Origin: Epiperipatus broadwayi
Lineage: Eukaryota; Onychophora; Udeonychophora; Euonychophora; Peripatidae
Reading direction: 5' to 3'
Length of the DNA: 64,000 bases
Assembly: GCA_028023455.1 (NCBI GenBank)
Contig: JAQFVV010012968.1
Coordinates: forward strand, 1-64,000
This document shows, piece by piece, positions 13,271-23,834 of the stretch (position 1 is the stretch's first letter; the number at the start of each line of letters is the position of its first letter). Both the position numbers and the translations under genes were made by a program. Under the pieces are notes generated by a model that was given only the letters and a program-made list of their open reading frames with translations, did no database searches and had not been told where the DNA came from.

Positions 13271-14825
13271 GTCACATGATCAACATTTCATATGCTTACA
13301 TGTATGCTACTGTTATTATTTGTGAAAATGTATACTAATGAATATTTTCAAGTACATATTCATTTTCATACAATGTATACATTGCTAAAATTATTTGCAT
13401 TTTGTTAGCATTTGCAACATAATGAATTTTATATTTATTTGTCATTTTAATACAAAGTATGGTTGCCTTCTATCTATTATAAAAATAGTTCTTGTAGTGT
13501 GCAATAAATGCTTGTTTTGTTATTCATAAAGAAATGTGTTATTCTTAAGTACACTGGGTATATAATTATTGCATGAAAGGTCAGCACTTACTATGCTACT
13601 ATCCATTTTATTAGCCTTTGAATTTGGATATTAAGTCACAATTTTTTTAAATATCAGCTGAAATAATGCATATTTTATGTTATTTTGTTATTTGAAATAT
13701 AACTATTCAGAATGAGTTTTATATATGTTCTTGATTGTGATGGGAAGACAATTATATTAAATCAAGTGAATTGCTTAATAGAGATGTATTGCTTGTAAAT
13801 TAGGTAATCAAAACACCTAATATACTTGAAGTACAGTCTTAATTAGTACACATCTTTACAACCAAATTTACACGTTTCTATTAAAATGTTCTAGAAAACT
13901 GTCAAAAGATTTGGTTGATCTTTAACGTGAAAAGTATGAAAGTAATATATTAGAACTAATTGCCCCCCAATAAATATTGCTAATGTGATAACTGATACGC
14001 TGTATTATTTACTTAAAGGGGACTTAAACATAGATTTACTTTATTACTCATACGTATGAAATCAACAGATTGCTAACAAATTATCTGAATGGTATTTTAT
14101 GTTTTTTTTTCTCTTTTATATATATATGATTAACAACCAATAGATAAATTTAATTTCCTTTCTTTTTAAAAACAATTGACTAAATCATATTTATAAATAT
14201 TAAAGATGTGTAGCTTAATGTATATTAAATTAAACAGATCTATCGTTTACTTCAATTTAATTTTTATTAGAAATAAATTAAATTCAAACTTTAAATTTGA
14301 TTACATTTCATTAGGTCCATGTTGAATATTATTTAGTTGATATCGCCCTTTTCAGTTTGGTCTTGTTGTAGCGCTTGAACTTCTTATGAACTCTTGAGCA
14401 ATTTTGCCATATGTCTTTTTTTTATTTGATATCAGTGCCTTTTAAGCCTTGATTGCTTAATTTATGCTGTAGTATTAAATCACTATTAATATGGTTACAT
14501 GATAATTAGATATGATTAAAACTTGCTTCTAGCACCATCTTATTTTAATCTTTGAATATTAGACTATATTGTTAGGTAATTAGAATGCGCATAATTAATA
14601 GAAAATTTTATACAATATGATATTGAAATCATTATTTTGTAAAAGTTTGTTAATTATATTTGTGAACCTAGTATAATAAAATAAAAATGGTTTTCATAAA
14701 GAAAAATAAATTTCTGAATAATAATAAAATTTCCTCTTGATTTTATCTTAATAAGGAGTGAAAATGTACTTTTCTTGAATACTATATATTCCTCTCCCAT
14801 TTCTTTCATTATAAAACACTTAGTG

Positions 14826-14831
<6 letters not shown>
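13271..14831. other. AT-rich DNA, no gene seen
   Basis: No convincing frame, RNA gene or long repeat. Confidence 0.5.
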
Positions 14832-14907
<76 letters not shown>

Positions 14908-14913
14908 CAAATA
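14832..14913. repeat. (TA)n with short palindrome
   Basis: Two TA tracts flank TTTGAATATTATATA, which returns reversed as TATAATATTCAAAT, so the tract can fold as a hairpin. Confidence 0.9.
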
Positions 14914-14939
14914 TAAGTATATTGTCTATACTAAACTTA

Positions 14940-15350
14940 AAGTAATTAGAAGGAATTTGAACTCAGACTTTCAAGCTCTCTACAACTATGCACTTCATCT
15001 TATACAATTGATACGCATGACCACATACATGTGAAAAAAATAAATGGTCTCCAATATACATATTTCATGCAGAACCAGCACTCGTCATTTGGTCCAGATG
15101 GCAATCTCTCACACATATATACAATCAGTGCTCAGTTCTATATTAAGATAGCAAATCTTCACACTTTAATAGACAAGAATCAGTCTTCTCCACCCTTTAA
15201 CTCTTCAGCCATCCATATCATTGAACATTTGATGGTGGAACATTCAAAGCCCTTGTTGGTGCCAATATTATTGTCATACCCATGGTTGACTTTAAGTCAT
15301 TCTAATCTCTCACCTATAGGACCTTAATATGTCCATTTAAATACACAGAA
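14940..15350 (-). repeat. Dispersed repeat family B (tRNA-like segment), copy at 15 kb
   Basis: About 410 bases matching the copies at 40.0-41.05 kb and 29.1-29.4 kb. Read on the minus strand it ends in the tRNA-like segment: box A-like TGGTCATGCG and box B-like GAGTTCAAATTCC, as in the other copies. Diagnostic inner pieces are GATAGCAAATCTTCACA and CAGTGCTCAGT. The 98-residue open frame at 15031-15327 lies inside this repeat and is chance. Confidence 0.82.
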
Positions 15351-15811
15351 GAGGAATAGGCAGAGTACATGCTCAATACATAATAAATCAACTATAAGTA
15401 TATTGTTTTAGCCTAAATAAAATGTAGTAGAAATTATCTTCCAGAAATGCAAACATAACTTCAACTTAAATATTTCTTATTATTAAAAGATGTCACCATT
15501 ATTTTAATTACAAGATATGTTTTATTAAAAATGTGTATCTTTAATAAAAATCATAAGTAGTACAATGATGGATGCTACATATAATAATCTATGATGAAAC
15601 TTTTCATACTTTTTAAGACTGTTTAAACAAAACAAAAACTTATTATCATTGCTTTGCTAGTGCTTTTTAAATTCCAAATCATAAAAAAATAGGTAGATGT
15701 TATGGCTTTTAATATAATCAACAGTCTAACTTTCTATTTTGCAAAAAAATTAAGTTAATAATATTTCCTTACTATTTTTGGTATTTGTGAGGCAACAATA
15801 TTTTCTAATAC
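15351..15811. other. AT-rich DNA before the LTR element
   Basis: No gene or repeat seen. Confidence 0.5.
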
Positions 15812-15815
15812 CTAT
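15812..15815. other. Target-site duplication CTAT (left)
   Basis: CTAT lies directly before the 5' LTR and again directly after the 3' LTR (22486-22489). Homology between the LTRs begins exactly after the first and ends exactly before the second, so this 4-base duplication fixes the element's ends. Confidence 0.85.
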
Positions 15816-17680
15816 TGCGATATCTACATATAATATAGTCTCGCATGTATATATATTATTGATCCTCAATAATAATAATAAAGGAAAAAGGGTTTCGTTA
15901 AAAGAAATAGAAAAAAAAAAGAAGTTACTCAGTTTTAATATGTAATTATTCAAAACTATGTGAAAATCGTGAAAGGGTTAAAATGAAAGAAAAAAAAAAG
16001 TTAGTTAAAAGGATTCTAAAAACTTATTTTAAAAGAAATTAGAAAAAACTAAATAAAGATTGAAGATTAGAAAGGAAAGGGGAGGGGTGTATAATGAACG
16101 CGTCTCTTTCTTTCTTTGTTAAATAAGAAAATCACGTATCAAAAGAATGAAAGAAAATAATTATAATTGTAAAATTAAAAATGTAAAACTTGTACCAAAT
16201 TTCCAGATAGATTGGTACAAGATAAAGTAATGTAAAGGAATGTTGCAATTAGTAACATTCAATATTTTAAATGTATCAAAAGAATGAAAGAAAATAATTG
16301 TAATTATAAAATTGGAAAAATGTTAAACTAGTAACAAAAATTCCAGATAGATTGGTACAAGATAAAGAATGAAAAGGAAGGAGGCAATTAGTAACATTCT
16401 ATAGAACAATAGCAGGGGATTAAGCAGAGCTGATTTAGAAGTAACTGGTTGTGTTTTTTTTTTTGCTGGCGAAAACTTAACAAAAAAAAAAGATAGAAGG
16501 GAAGAAACCGTCTAGAGAATAGTGAGGACGTATTATTCAAATGTTAACGAACTTAGTTGGGTCCGCTAACATGGAGGGCTAGTGGCGAATAATGGGCGTT
16601 TGCTCGGTCTATCTCCATCCAACCATTCGCTCACTACCTATAACATCTAAAATGCTGCCGATAAGAGACCGCCGTTATGGAACCAGATCTGCCTGAAGAT
16701 TCGTAATAGGATATTTAAAGAGATGAATACATACTGAAATTTGGAATTAGAAAGAAATCAAACCCACGCCAAAAGATTATAAACTCTCACTCCACTAACT
16801 GGGACGTCGGAAAAGCGAGCAACCATCTCTGCAAAAGAAGGGAAATTTTCCCACTCGATGGTTGATCCTTCATTGAGGACTCCATACCTAGGTAACTATT
16901 ATTAATACATGCATGTCAGAATTAATTTGTGAACAAAGAAATCAGTCAGAAACTAAAACTATCAAAATTTGCGCAATACTTCGGACAAATATAGTTAAAA
17001 GAACTTATGATTTTTCTATAATAATGTATAAGAAAGTAACAATTGGGTTACGCTAGTTTATTTAAGGTTTAATTTGAATTGTATTCTTTACTATTTTATG
17101 TATGTGTATATTAGGTTGGTGTGTGATAGGTATATGTGTGTTTTATGATTTTATTATGTCATTAGAAATAACGAATTGCAAAATTAAAAGTTTATTTATA
17201 AAAGGAAGTAAATAGTCATTTGCGTTTTTCTTTTCTTTACCAAGCGAATAAATATTTAGAGTGAATTAAATCTAGGTCATTCGAGCGAACAAGTTTATTA
17301 AGTGAGGAGTAATAATAATAAAGCAATCGAAATGGATAAATAAGTCCTTTTGTATCCTAAATAAAGGGAAAGAAGGAATGGCTATAATTGATATTCCTGC
17401 TGTACCATGATAATTCCGGGAATAAATTTATAAATATTCCAAGCACTGGGCAGAACAAATTATTCAATTCGAATAATTTGCCCAGCAGAGAAGAAGCGTT
17501 TAATTGGGAAATATAATGCTGGGATGATATTTTATATTATGTCAGTGTTCAATTAAGAATATATACTCAATTTTGGGGTGTATATTGGCTTCTTGCTTGT
17601 GGTAATCATCATTACTGGTGAAACGGTCGATCACATAATTAAGTGCGGCTGGTGTTTAACCAGACGGTGGTTGTATTACA
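15816..17680 (+). repeat. 5' LTR (1865 bp)
   Basis: Starts TGCGATATCTACAT and ends GTTGTATTACA (TG...CA). It matches 20622-22485 almost throughout. It contains a GC-richer middle (about 16500-16700) unlike its surroundings, with GGTCTATCTCCATCC and AGAGACCGCCGTTATGG. No coding frame. Confidence 0.95.
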
Positions 17681-17683
17681 TTT

Positions 17684-17703
17684 TGGGGGACAGTCCGGGA
17701 TTT
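17684..17703 (+). promoter_or_regulatory. Putative primer-binding site (tRNA-Pro-like)
   Basis: Three bases after the LTR comes TGGGGGACAGTCCGGGATTT. It begins with TGG, the complement of a tRNA CCA end, and shares TGGGGG..GTCCGGGATTT with the known tRNA-Pro primer site used by many LTR elements; two inner bases of the acceptor part differ. The C discriminator implied by TGGG fits tRNA-Pro. The assignment to Pro is inference. Confidence 0.6.
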
Positions 17704-18303
17704 TATCACATTCAAAGTAAAAATCAGATTGAATTAAATTATAGCGCCCTGATTAAAATAGATCTACATATATGTGATCTATACAGCAAGGTTAAATAAA
17801 GTCAAACAATCGGAAAATCGAATTTAGACTGAGAAATATTTTATAAAAAAAAAAAAAAGAAAAGGAAGAAAAATTTTTTTAAAAACAAATGGGTTTTGTT
17901 TCAAATTAAGAATTTAAATGTGTTGCTACAGTAGAATAGACCAGGGATTTAGATAAAAAATAGAGAGCAATAATAAAAGATCGCTTGGTGAGAGAGAAAA
18001 GTGGGGCAAAAGACAACTGAATTTTATGAAAAAGAGAAAGAGACGGGGTAAGATTTTCTAGGCACGATCTACATTATATAAATAAAAAAAAAAAAGAGGG
18101 GAAAGATTTTATTATTTGAATAATAGAAATTTGTAAGTTTAAGGGGATCTTTAAAGCAGCATAAACAAGTGAGTTAATGAATGAAGATGGGGAAGTCCAG
18201 CAAACGTACCTAATATGAAATAGAATTAATAAAACAGTATAGCATTTAATAATAGTTGGAATAAAATAATTACTCGGTAAGTGATAATATTTATTTGGAA
18301 TCA

Positions 18304-19119
18304 ATGCAAACGAGATCGAAAGCAAAAATGGACGATCAAGTTGAAACAAAAAAAATTACCAGTGAAGAACAAACGGAAGTATCCGGAGAAACAGATAGTG
18401 AAAGAGAAATAGAAACCAATAGTGAAAGTGAAATTGAAATTAATAATGATAAACAAGATCAGAAAGTTAATATAGAAAATTATAATTTAATGAAAATGTT
18501 GGAGAAAATGGTGGAGGACCACCGGCATTTTATAAAGGAGATAAAGGAAAGAGATGAGCAGAGAGATGAAATAAATAAGAAAATGATAGAAAATCAGCAA
18601 CAGTTTATGAAGGAATTAAAGGAAGATAATAAGAAAATGATAGATGAGTGGCAAAAACAGTTGATTGACAAATTTGATATAAAAAATGAAGAGTTGAGTA
18701 AAAGGGTCAAACAAACCTCAAATCAGATTTCTCTCACGAATGAAAGGCTGAACAGACAGGCTGAATTACTCGAAAATTTAGAGCAGCGACTCATGGGAAA
18801 TGTACATAATTTAGAACAAGAGGTTTTGATGAAAGTAGAGGGAATGTTGGCACATATAGAGGATAAAATAGAAACTGTGTGTCAAGAAGTAGAGAAGTTT
18901 AAAGTAGAGCAGGGAAAGAAATTGGAGGAGATAAAACAGGAAAATGAAAAAATTGTAGATGATGTACATATAGATGTAAACCAGCTAGCCGTAATAGTAG
19001 AGAAGCAGGGGTCTACAGTAGATGGGGAAAAAAGAGAAGTTAAAAATGTGATAGGGACAAATTTGTATGATAGCAGGTGTAATAACGTAATAACAGTAAA
19101 TCAATTTTTGAAGATTTGA
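18304..19119 (+). CDS. gag: Gag, N-terminal coiled-coil part (ends at in-frame TGA)
   Basis: Open from ATG 18304 (a TTG nine bases upstream is in frame but an ATG start MQTRSKAK is more natural) to TGA at 19117-19119, 271 residues. The first 60 residues are polar and acid-rich; residues about 60-240 are Lys/Glu/Gln-rich heptad-like sequence (for example LEKMVEDHRHFIKEIKE and LLENLEQRLMG), so a long coiled coil that would drive Gag self-assembly. The stop lies in the same frame as the capsid part that begins 15 bases later, so a single codon separates the two halves of one Gag of about 518 residues. The TGA could be decay (a CGA-to-TGA change would explain it) or a read-through signal. I see no protease or other enzyme motif. 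Strong nearby codon bias to A at third positions matches the AT-rich genome. Confidence 0.85.
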   Translation: MQTRSKAKMDDQVETKKITSEEQTEVSGETDSEREIETNSESEIEINNDKQDQKVNIENYNLMKMLEKMVEDHRHFIKEIKERDEQRDEINKKMIENQQQFMKELKEDNKKMIDEWQKQLIDKFDIKNEELSKRVKQTSNQISLTNERLNRQAELLENLEQRLMGNVHNLEQEVLMKVEGMLAHIEDKIETVCQEVEKFKVEQGKKLEEIKQENEKIVDDVHIDVNQLAVIVEKQGSTVDGEKREVKNVIGTNLYDSRCNNVITVNQFLKI

Positions 19120-19134
19120 GTTTTTTCGGGTCAC

Positions 19135-19860
19135 ATGGGAGAAAACCCCATAGAACACCTGGGTAGCCTTGAAAGGTACAGCACATTGAACAGATTGAGT
19201 GAAGAAGCCATGATTGCCATCGCATGCAGTCACCTACAGAATGCTTCACAGGAGTGGTGGGACTCGTTGTTTGAAAAACCAACAACATTTGAGGATTATA
19301 AGGCAGCTTTGCTCACCAGTTACTGGAGCAAAGAGCACCAGGAAAACATTCGGCATCAGATATCACAAGACAGGTGGAGACCGGGAGAGACGTTTACTCC
19401 ATTTTTCCATCACCAGGTAGCGAAATTGCACGCACTCACTGCTAGTCCATTATCAGAGAGGCAGATTATTCATATAATCAGACATAATTTGCCGCATAAT
19501 GTTGAGCAGATGCTGATAGGCACTGAATGGAAAACGGTCGAACAGGTCGTGGAACTACTAAATGCGTTCGACAGTGCTCATTCTGGTCATAGGATAGAGG
19601 ATCGAGGATTCAAACCTCCAAAAGATCCTGTGATAAATATGGGACCAGGTAAACCCCAACGAAGGCATGGGGAAGATAGCGATAGATTTTATGGTGGCTC
19701 GGATGGAGCAATAGGGCCTAGACAGATTGAAAGGGATCAGAGAGGGAAGTATCCGAATGAGGACAGAGGCTTTGACAGACAGAGGGACAATAGTCAATTC
19801 CCTAGCACAAGTGGGTATATTCCACATAAAAGAGAGAAAGAACCTCCAGATAGAAACTAA
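19135..19860 (+). CDS. gag: Gag, capsid part (Retrotrans_gag-like)
   Basis: From the first ATG after the stop at 19117 to TAA at 19858-19860, 241 residues, in frame with the upstream coiled-coil half. It reads GENPIEHLGSLERY, then ASQEWWDSL, FEDYKAALLTSYW, then FTPFFHHQVAKLHAL, IIRHNLPHNVEQML and VEQVVELLNAFDSAH. This order (substrate-like PxxHL, paired Trp, Phe-x-x-Tyr, long helices, then LP..V...L) is that of the Ty3/gypsy Retrotrans_gag capsid domain. After residue 150 the chain is hydrophilic and Arg/Asp-rich, ending REKEPPDRN. There is no CCHC zinc knuckle, so RNA binding, if any, rests on the basic tail. No pol follows: 760 non-coding bases lead to the 3' LTR. Overlapping frames in this stretch are shadows. 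The gene is readable and little decayed apart from the single TGA upstream. Confidence 0.9.
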   Translation: MGENPIEHLGSLERYSTLNRLSEEAMIAIACSHLQNASQEWWDSLFEKPTTFEDYKAALLTSYWSKEHQENIRHQISQDRWRPGETFTPFFHHQVAKLHALTASPLSERQIIHIIRHNLPHNVEQMLIGTEWKTVEQVVELLNAFDSAHSGHRIEDRGFKPPKDPVINMGPGKPQRRHGEDSDRFYGGSDGAIGPRQIERDQRGKYPNEDRGFDRQRDNSQFPSTSGYIPHKREKEPPDRN

Positions 19861-20603
19861 AAAAAAAAAAAGTAACTGGACAGACACCTGTTGATGACTA
19901 AAGGATAGCGACCATGGACTTTGAACATGATAATCCACATGATAAGGGAAATGTAGGGGGATGGTGAAATACTAAGAGTAGAGAATGTATGAATGAGGTT
20001 CTGGATTTGAGACAAATGTGTGCAGATATGAGTCATGTGGAGATTGCATTTGAGCTTGGTCAAGCCATCTCACCGTACATATAAATCCGCAAGGGAGTGT
20101 GTGTGTTAATCTTGTCTATACACATAAGGATAGACAGGAAATAAATAAATAAATAGAATGAGGACTCAGCAGAGATCTGGGCTCATTATCCATCTTACTG
20201 AGTGAAAATCCCAAAGGTATTGAAAAGATACGAAGAATTGAAATATATTGAATTCAAAAGATCAGGTTGGACAGGCTGTAGAAAAAAACATGCTGTTCAC
20301 AAAATCGGACTCCATATAAATGCGGAGTGGCCTTAAAAATCAACTCTCTTTGCAGGATCGTGTTCGGTGGAGATTAAAGGTGTTTGAGCAGTACAAATCA
20401 ATCAAATGGAATGCAGATAGTTTTAACCTAGTTGTCTCTCTAAGATAATCTCATCATATGAAGGTTAAAGATAGTAAATGGATACCATTAACATTAATAT
20501 CAAGAATATAGTAGAAAAAAAATAATAATAAAGGAAGATAGGGGTTAAGAATTAAAATGGCTTGACCTTAGGAAATAATTCCAGTAGATTTTAATTCTTA
20601 AAA
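19861..20603 (+). other. Non-coding 3' internal region of the LTR element
   Basis: Starts with an A-run, then about 740 bases with stops in all frames. It has no reverse transcriptase or integrase trace, which is the position where pol would be expected. Confidence 0.75.
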
Positions 20604-20621
20604 AAATAGGGAGCGGTGTAA
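20604..20621 (+). promoter_or_regulatory. Polypurine-tract-like stretch
   Basis: AAATAGGGAGCGGTGTAA stands directly before the 3' LTR start at 20622. It is purine-rich but broken by T and C, so a weak or evolved PPT, as seen in some Ty3/gypsy elements. Confidence 0.5.
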
Positions 20622-22485
20622 TGCGATATCTACATATAATATAGTCTCGCATGTATATATATTATTGATCCTCAATAATAATAATAAAGGAAAAAGGGTT
20701 TCGTTAAAAGAAATAGAAAAAAAAAGAAGTTACTCAGTTTTAATATGTAATTATTCAAAACTATGTGAAAGTCGTGAAAGGGTTAAAATGAAAGAAAAAA
20801 AAAGTTAGTTAAAAGGATTCTAAAAACTTATTTTAAAAGAAATTAGAAAAAACTAAATAAAGATTGAAGATTAGAAAGGAAAGGGGAGGGGTGTATAATG
20901 AACGCGTCTCTTTCTTTCTTTGTTAAATAAGAAAATCACGTATCAAAAGAATGAAAGAAAATAATTATAATTGTAAAATTAAAAATGTAAAACTTGTACC
21001 AAATTTCCAGATAGATTCGTACAAGATAAAGTAATGTAAAGGAATGTTGCAATTAGTAACATTCAATATTTTAAATGTATCAAAAGAATGAAAGAAAATA
21101 ATTGTAATTATAAAATTGGAAAAATGTTAAACTAGTAACAAAAATTTCAGATAGATTGGTACAAGATAAAGAATGAAAAGGAAGGAGGCAATTAGTAACA
21201 TTCTATAGAACAATAGCAGGGGATTAAGCAGAGCTGATTTAGAAGTAACTGGTTGTGTTTTTTTTTTTTGCTGGCGAAAACTTAACAAAAAAAAAATATA
21301 GAAGGGAAGAAACCGTCTAGAGAATAGTGAGGACGTATTATTCAAATGTTAACGAACTTAGTTGGGTCCGCTAACATGGAGGGCTAGTGGCGAATAATGG
21401 GCGTTTGCTCGGTCTATCTCCATCCAACCATTCGCTCACTACCTATAACATCTAAAATGCTGCCGATAAGAGACCGCTGTTATGGAACCAGATCTGCCTG
21501 AAGATTCATAATAGGATATTTAAAGAGATGAATACATACTGAAATTCGGAATTAGAAAGAAATCAAACCCACGCCAAAAGATTATAAACTCTCACTCCAC
21601 TAACTGAGATGTCGGAAAAGCGAGCAACCATCTTTGGAAAAGAAGGGAAATTTTCCCACTCGATGGTTGATCCTTCATTGAGGACTCCATACCTAGGTAA
21701 CTATTATTAATACATGCATGTCAGAATTAATTTGTGAACAAAGAAATCAGTCAGAAACTAAAACTATCAAAATGTGCGCAATACTTCGGACAAATATAGT
21801 TAAAAGAACTTATGAATTTTCTATAATAATGTATAAGAAAGTAACAATTGGGTTACGCTAGTTTATTTAAGGTTTAATTTGAATTGTATTCTTTACTATT
21901 TTATGTATGTGTATATTAGGTTGGTGTGTGATAGGTATATGTGTGTTTTATGATTTTATTATGTCATTAGAAATAACGAATTGCAAAATTAAAAGTTTAT
22001 TTATTAAAGGAAGTAAATAGTCATTTGCGTTTTTCTTTTCTTTACCAAGCGAATAAATATTTAGAGTGAATTAAATCTAGGTCATTCGAGCGAACAAGTT
22101 TATTAAGTGAGGAGTAATAATAATAAAGCAATCGAAATGGATAAATAAGTCCTTTCGTATCGTAAATAAAGGGAAAGAAGGAATGGCTATAATTGATATT
22201 CCTGCTGTACCGTGATAATTCCGGGAATAAATTTATAAATATTCCAAGCACTGGGCAGAACAAATTATTCGATTTGAATAATTTGCCCAGCAGAGAAGAA
22301 GCGTTTAATTGGGAAATATAATGCTGGGATGATATTTTATATTATGTCAGTGTTCAATTAAGAATATATACTCAATTTTGGGGTGTATATTGGCTTCTTG
22401 CTTGTGGTAATCATCATCAGTGGTGAAACAGTCGATCACATAATTAAGTGCGGCTGGTGTTTAACCGGACGGTGGTTGTATTACA
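20622..22485 (+). repeat. 3' LTR (1864 bp)
   Basis: Near-identical to 15816-17680. Differences seen include TTGGTAC/TTCGTAC near 21015, CCGTTATGG/CTGTTATGG near 21478, and CAATTCGA/CGATTTGA near 22270. Ends GTATTACA then CTAT. Confidence 0.95.
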
Positions 22486-22489
22486 CTAT
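22486..22489. other. Target-site duplication CTAT (right)
   Basis: Matches 15812-15815. Confidence 0.85.
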
Positions 22490-23344
22490 TAATGATTGAT
22501 GGTAACAGAACTTCAAAATACTAATTGAACAAATTATTTTCAAAATACCATTAACAGAAACTAATAAATTTAGATATATTTTTTTGAAAGATAATAAAGA
22601 TTTTACATTGTCCAAAATAATAATTATGTATATTTACAAATACATTTGTATCAAAATGAATCAATTTCCCCAGTTATTTCATAAATCAAAAGGGTTAATC
22701 TCTATTTGAAAACAATAACATCATAGAAATATCAGCCTTATTTTAGCTCTACTAAATAACCTGCTGGGTAATCTTTTGTGAACAAAATACCAATATTTTT
22801 CTGAGAATAGTTCACACAAAGTCCAGATGAAATACAGTTTTTGTATATAGTATAAGACTTAATCTAATGAATTTTTAACCTATTGAGCAATTATAAAATG
22901 TGCGATATGACTCTGGCTTCTATAATCTAATATTTACTCATATATGTACTTACAATGAATTAAATTTTATTATAATTGTTTCAATGAAAAAAAATTATTG
23001 AAACACACAAAACAGTTCCAAGGAAAAACACAATTTAAGCAAAATATGCACATCATTAGGATGAGTATTTATTTGCATTATTTTAAAAAGTAATATCAAA
23101 AAATGATGACTTCATTAATCTATTGCAGATGTTAAATATCTTTCCAACAATTCCTCATAATATTTACTATGGAAGCCATTATTACTCCCTTGCCTTGATA
23201 ACTGAAAGAGAAGAAAATTTGACTGGGTTTTTAATTCTTGTTTTGCATTCTAAATATGACTAACTGAATTAGTAATAGATTGAATGCTTGAAAAGATAAC
23301 TTAACTCTAATTAAAATGTGAAAGAAAATCCTAAGTTTTATCAG
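22490..23344. other. AT-rich DNA, no gene seen
   Basis: No convincing frame or repeat. Confidence 0.5.
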
Positions 23345-23834
23345 TATATATATATAATTGAAATAATATTTTTAATGGTTTACAAACAATTACAAACAAT
23401 CTTTAAATCTGCAGACATACTTTCAGTTACTTTCTAACCTGCCTCAACTGCCATTAAATTCAAAAACTAAAAGCGGAAGCAAACATCATCAATTCAAATT
23501 CCACGAATCTCGTATTTTAATGATAGAAGCTTGTCGATTTATTAAATGTGTTGATGACGTTTGCTTCCACTTTAGGAATAAAACGCATTTAATAAATCAA
23601 CAAGCTTCTAACATTAAAATATGAGATTCGTGGAATTTGAATTGATGACGTTTGCTTCCGCTTTTAGTTTTTGAATTTAATGGCAGTTGAGGGCAGGTTA
23701 GAAAGTAACCAAAAGTACTTCTGCGGATTTAAAGATTGTTTGTAATTGTTTGTAAACCGTTAAAAATATTATTTCAATTATAATTACAATATTGTTTTTA
23801 ATTAACGGATATTTTATTTATTATATATATATAT
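23345..23834. repeat. Long palindrome (foldback element) between TA tracts
   Basis: Left arm about 23357-23555, right arm about 23585-23783, nearly perfect inverse copies: ATTGAAATAATATTTTTAA..GGTTTACAAACAATTACAA on the left, TTGTAATTGTTTGTAAACCG..ATTATTTCAATTATAA on the right, with TGATGACGTTTGCTTCC in both arms. The loop is about 30 bases. After the right arm comes TTTTTAATTAACGGATATTTTAT and then (TA)n; TA also stands at the left edge. Half copies lie at 49160-49268 (left arm) and 54662-54870 (right arm). No coding. MITE-like. Confidence 0.93.

Larger units (their letters stand above)
15816..22485 (+). mobile_element. Non-autonomous LTR retrotransposon, gag only, no pol
   Basis: A 6670-base element with two direct LTRs of 1865 and 1864 bases, a 4-base target duplication (CTAT), a primer-binding-like site just inside the 5' LTR, and a purine-rich stretch just before the 3' LTR. 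The internal region is only 2941 bases and contains one gag gene (interrupted by a TGA). I find no protease, reverse transcriptase, RNase H or integrase motif in any frame, so the element would need these from a relative. The Gag has a Retrotrans_gag-type capsid region, as in Ty3/gypsy-related elements. Comparing the LTRs by eye I count about two dozen substitutions and a few indels in A-runs, near 1.3-1.5 percent, so the insertion is rather young. Its layout fits what has been called TR-GAG in plants: LTRs plus gag without pol. Confidence 0.93.

Noticed and set aside
15031-15327. 98-residue frame
   Set aside because: Lies inside the dispersed tRNA-like repeat and is not kept in the other copies.
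18074-18349. Minus-strand frames across the gag gene (also 18985-19288, 19558-20063)
   Set aside because: Shadows of the plus-strand Gag, which shows clear domain order.
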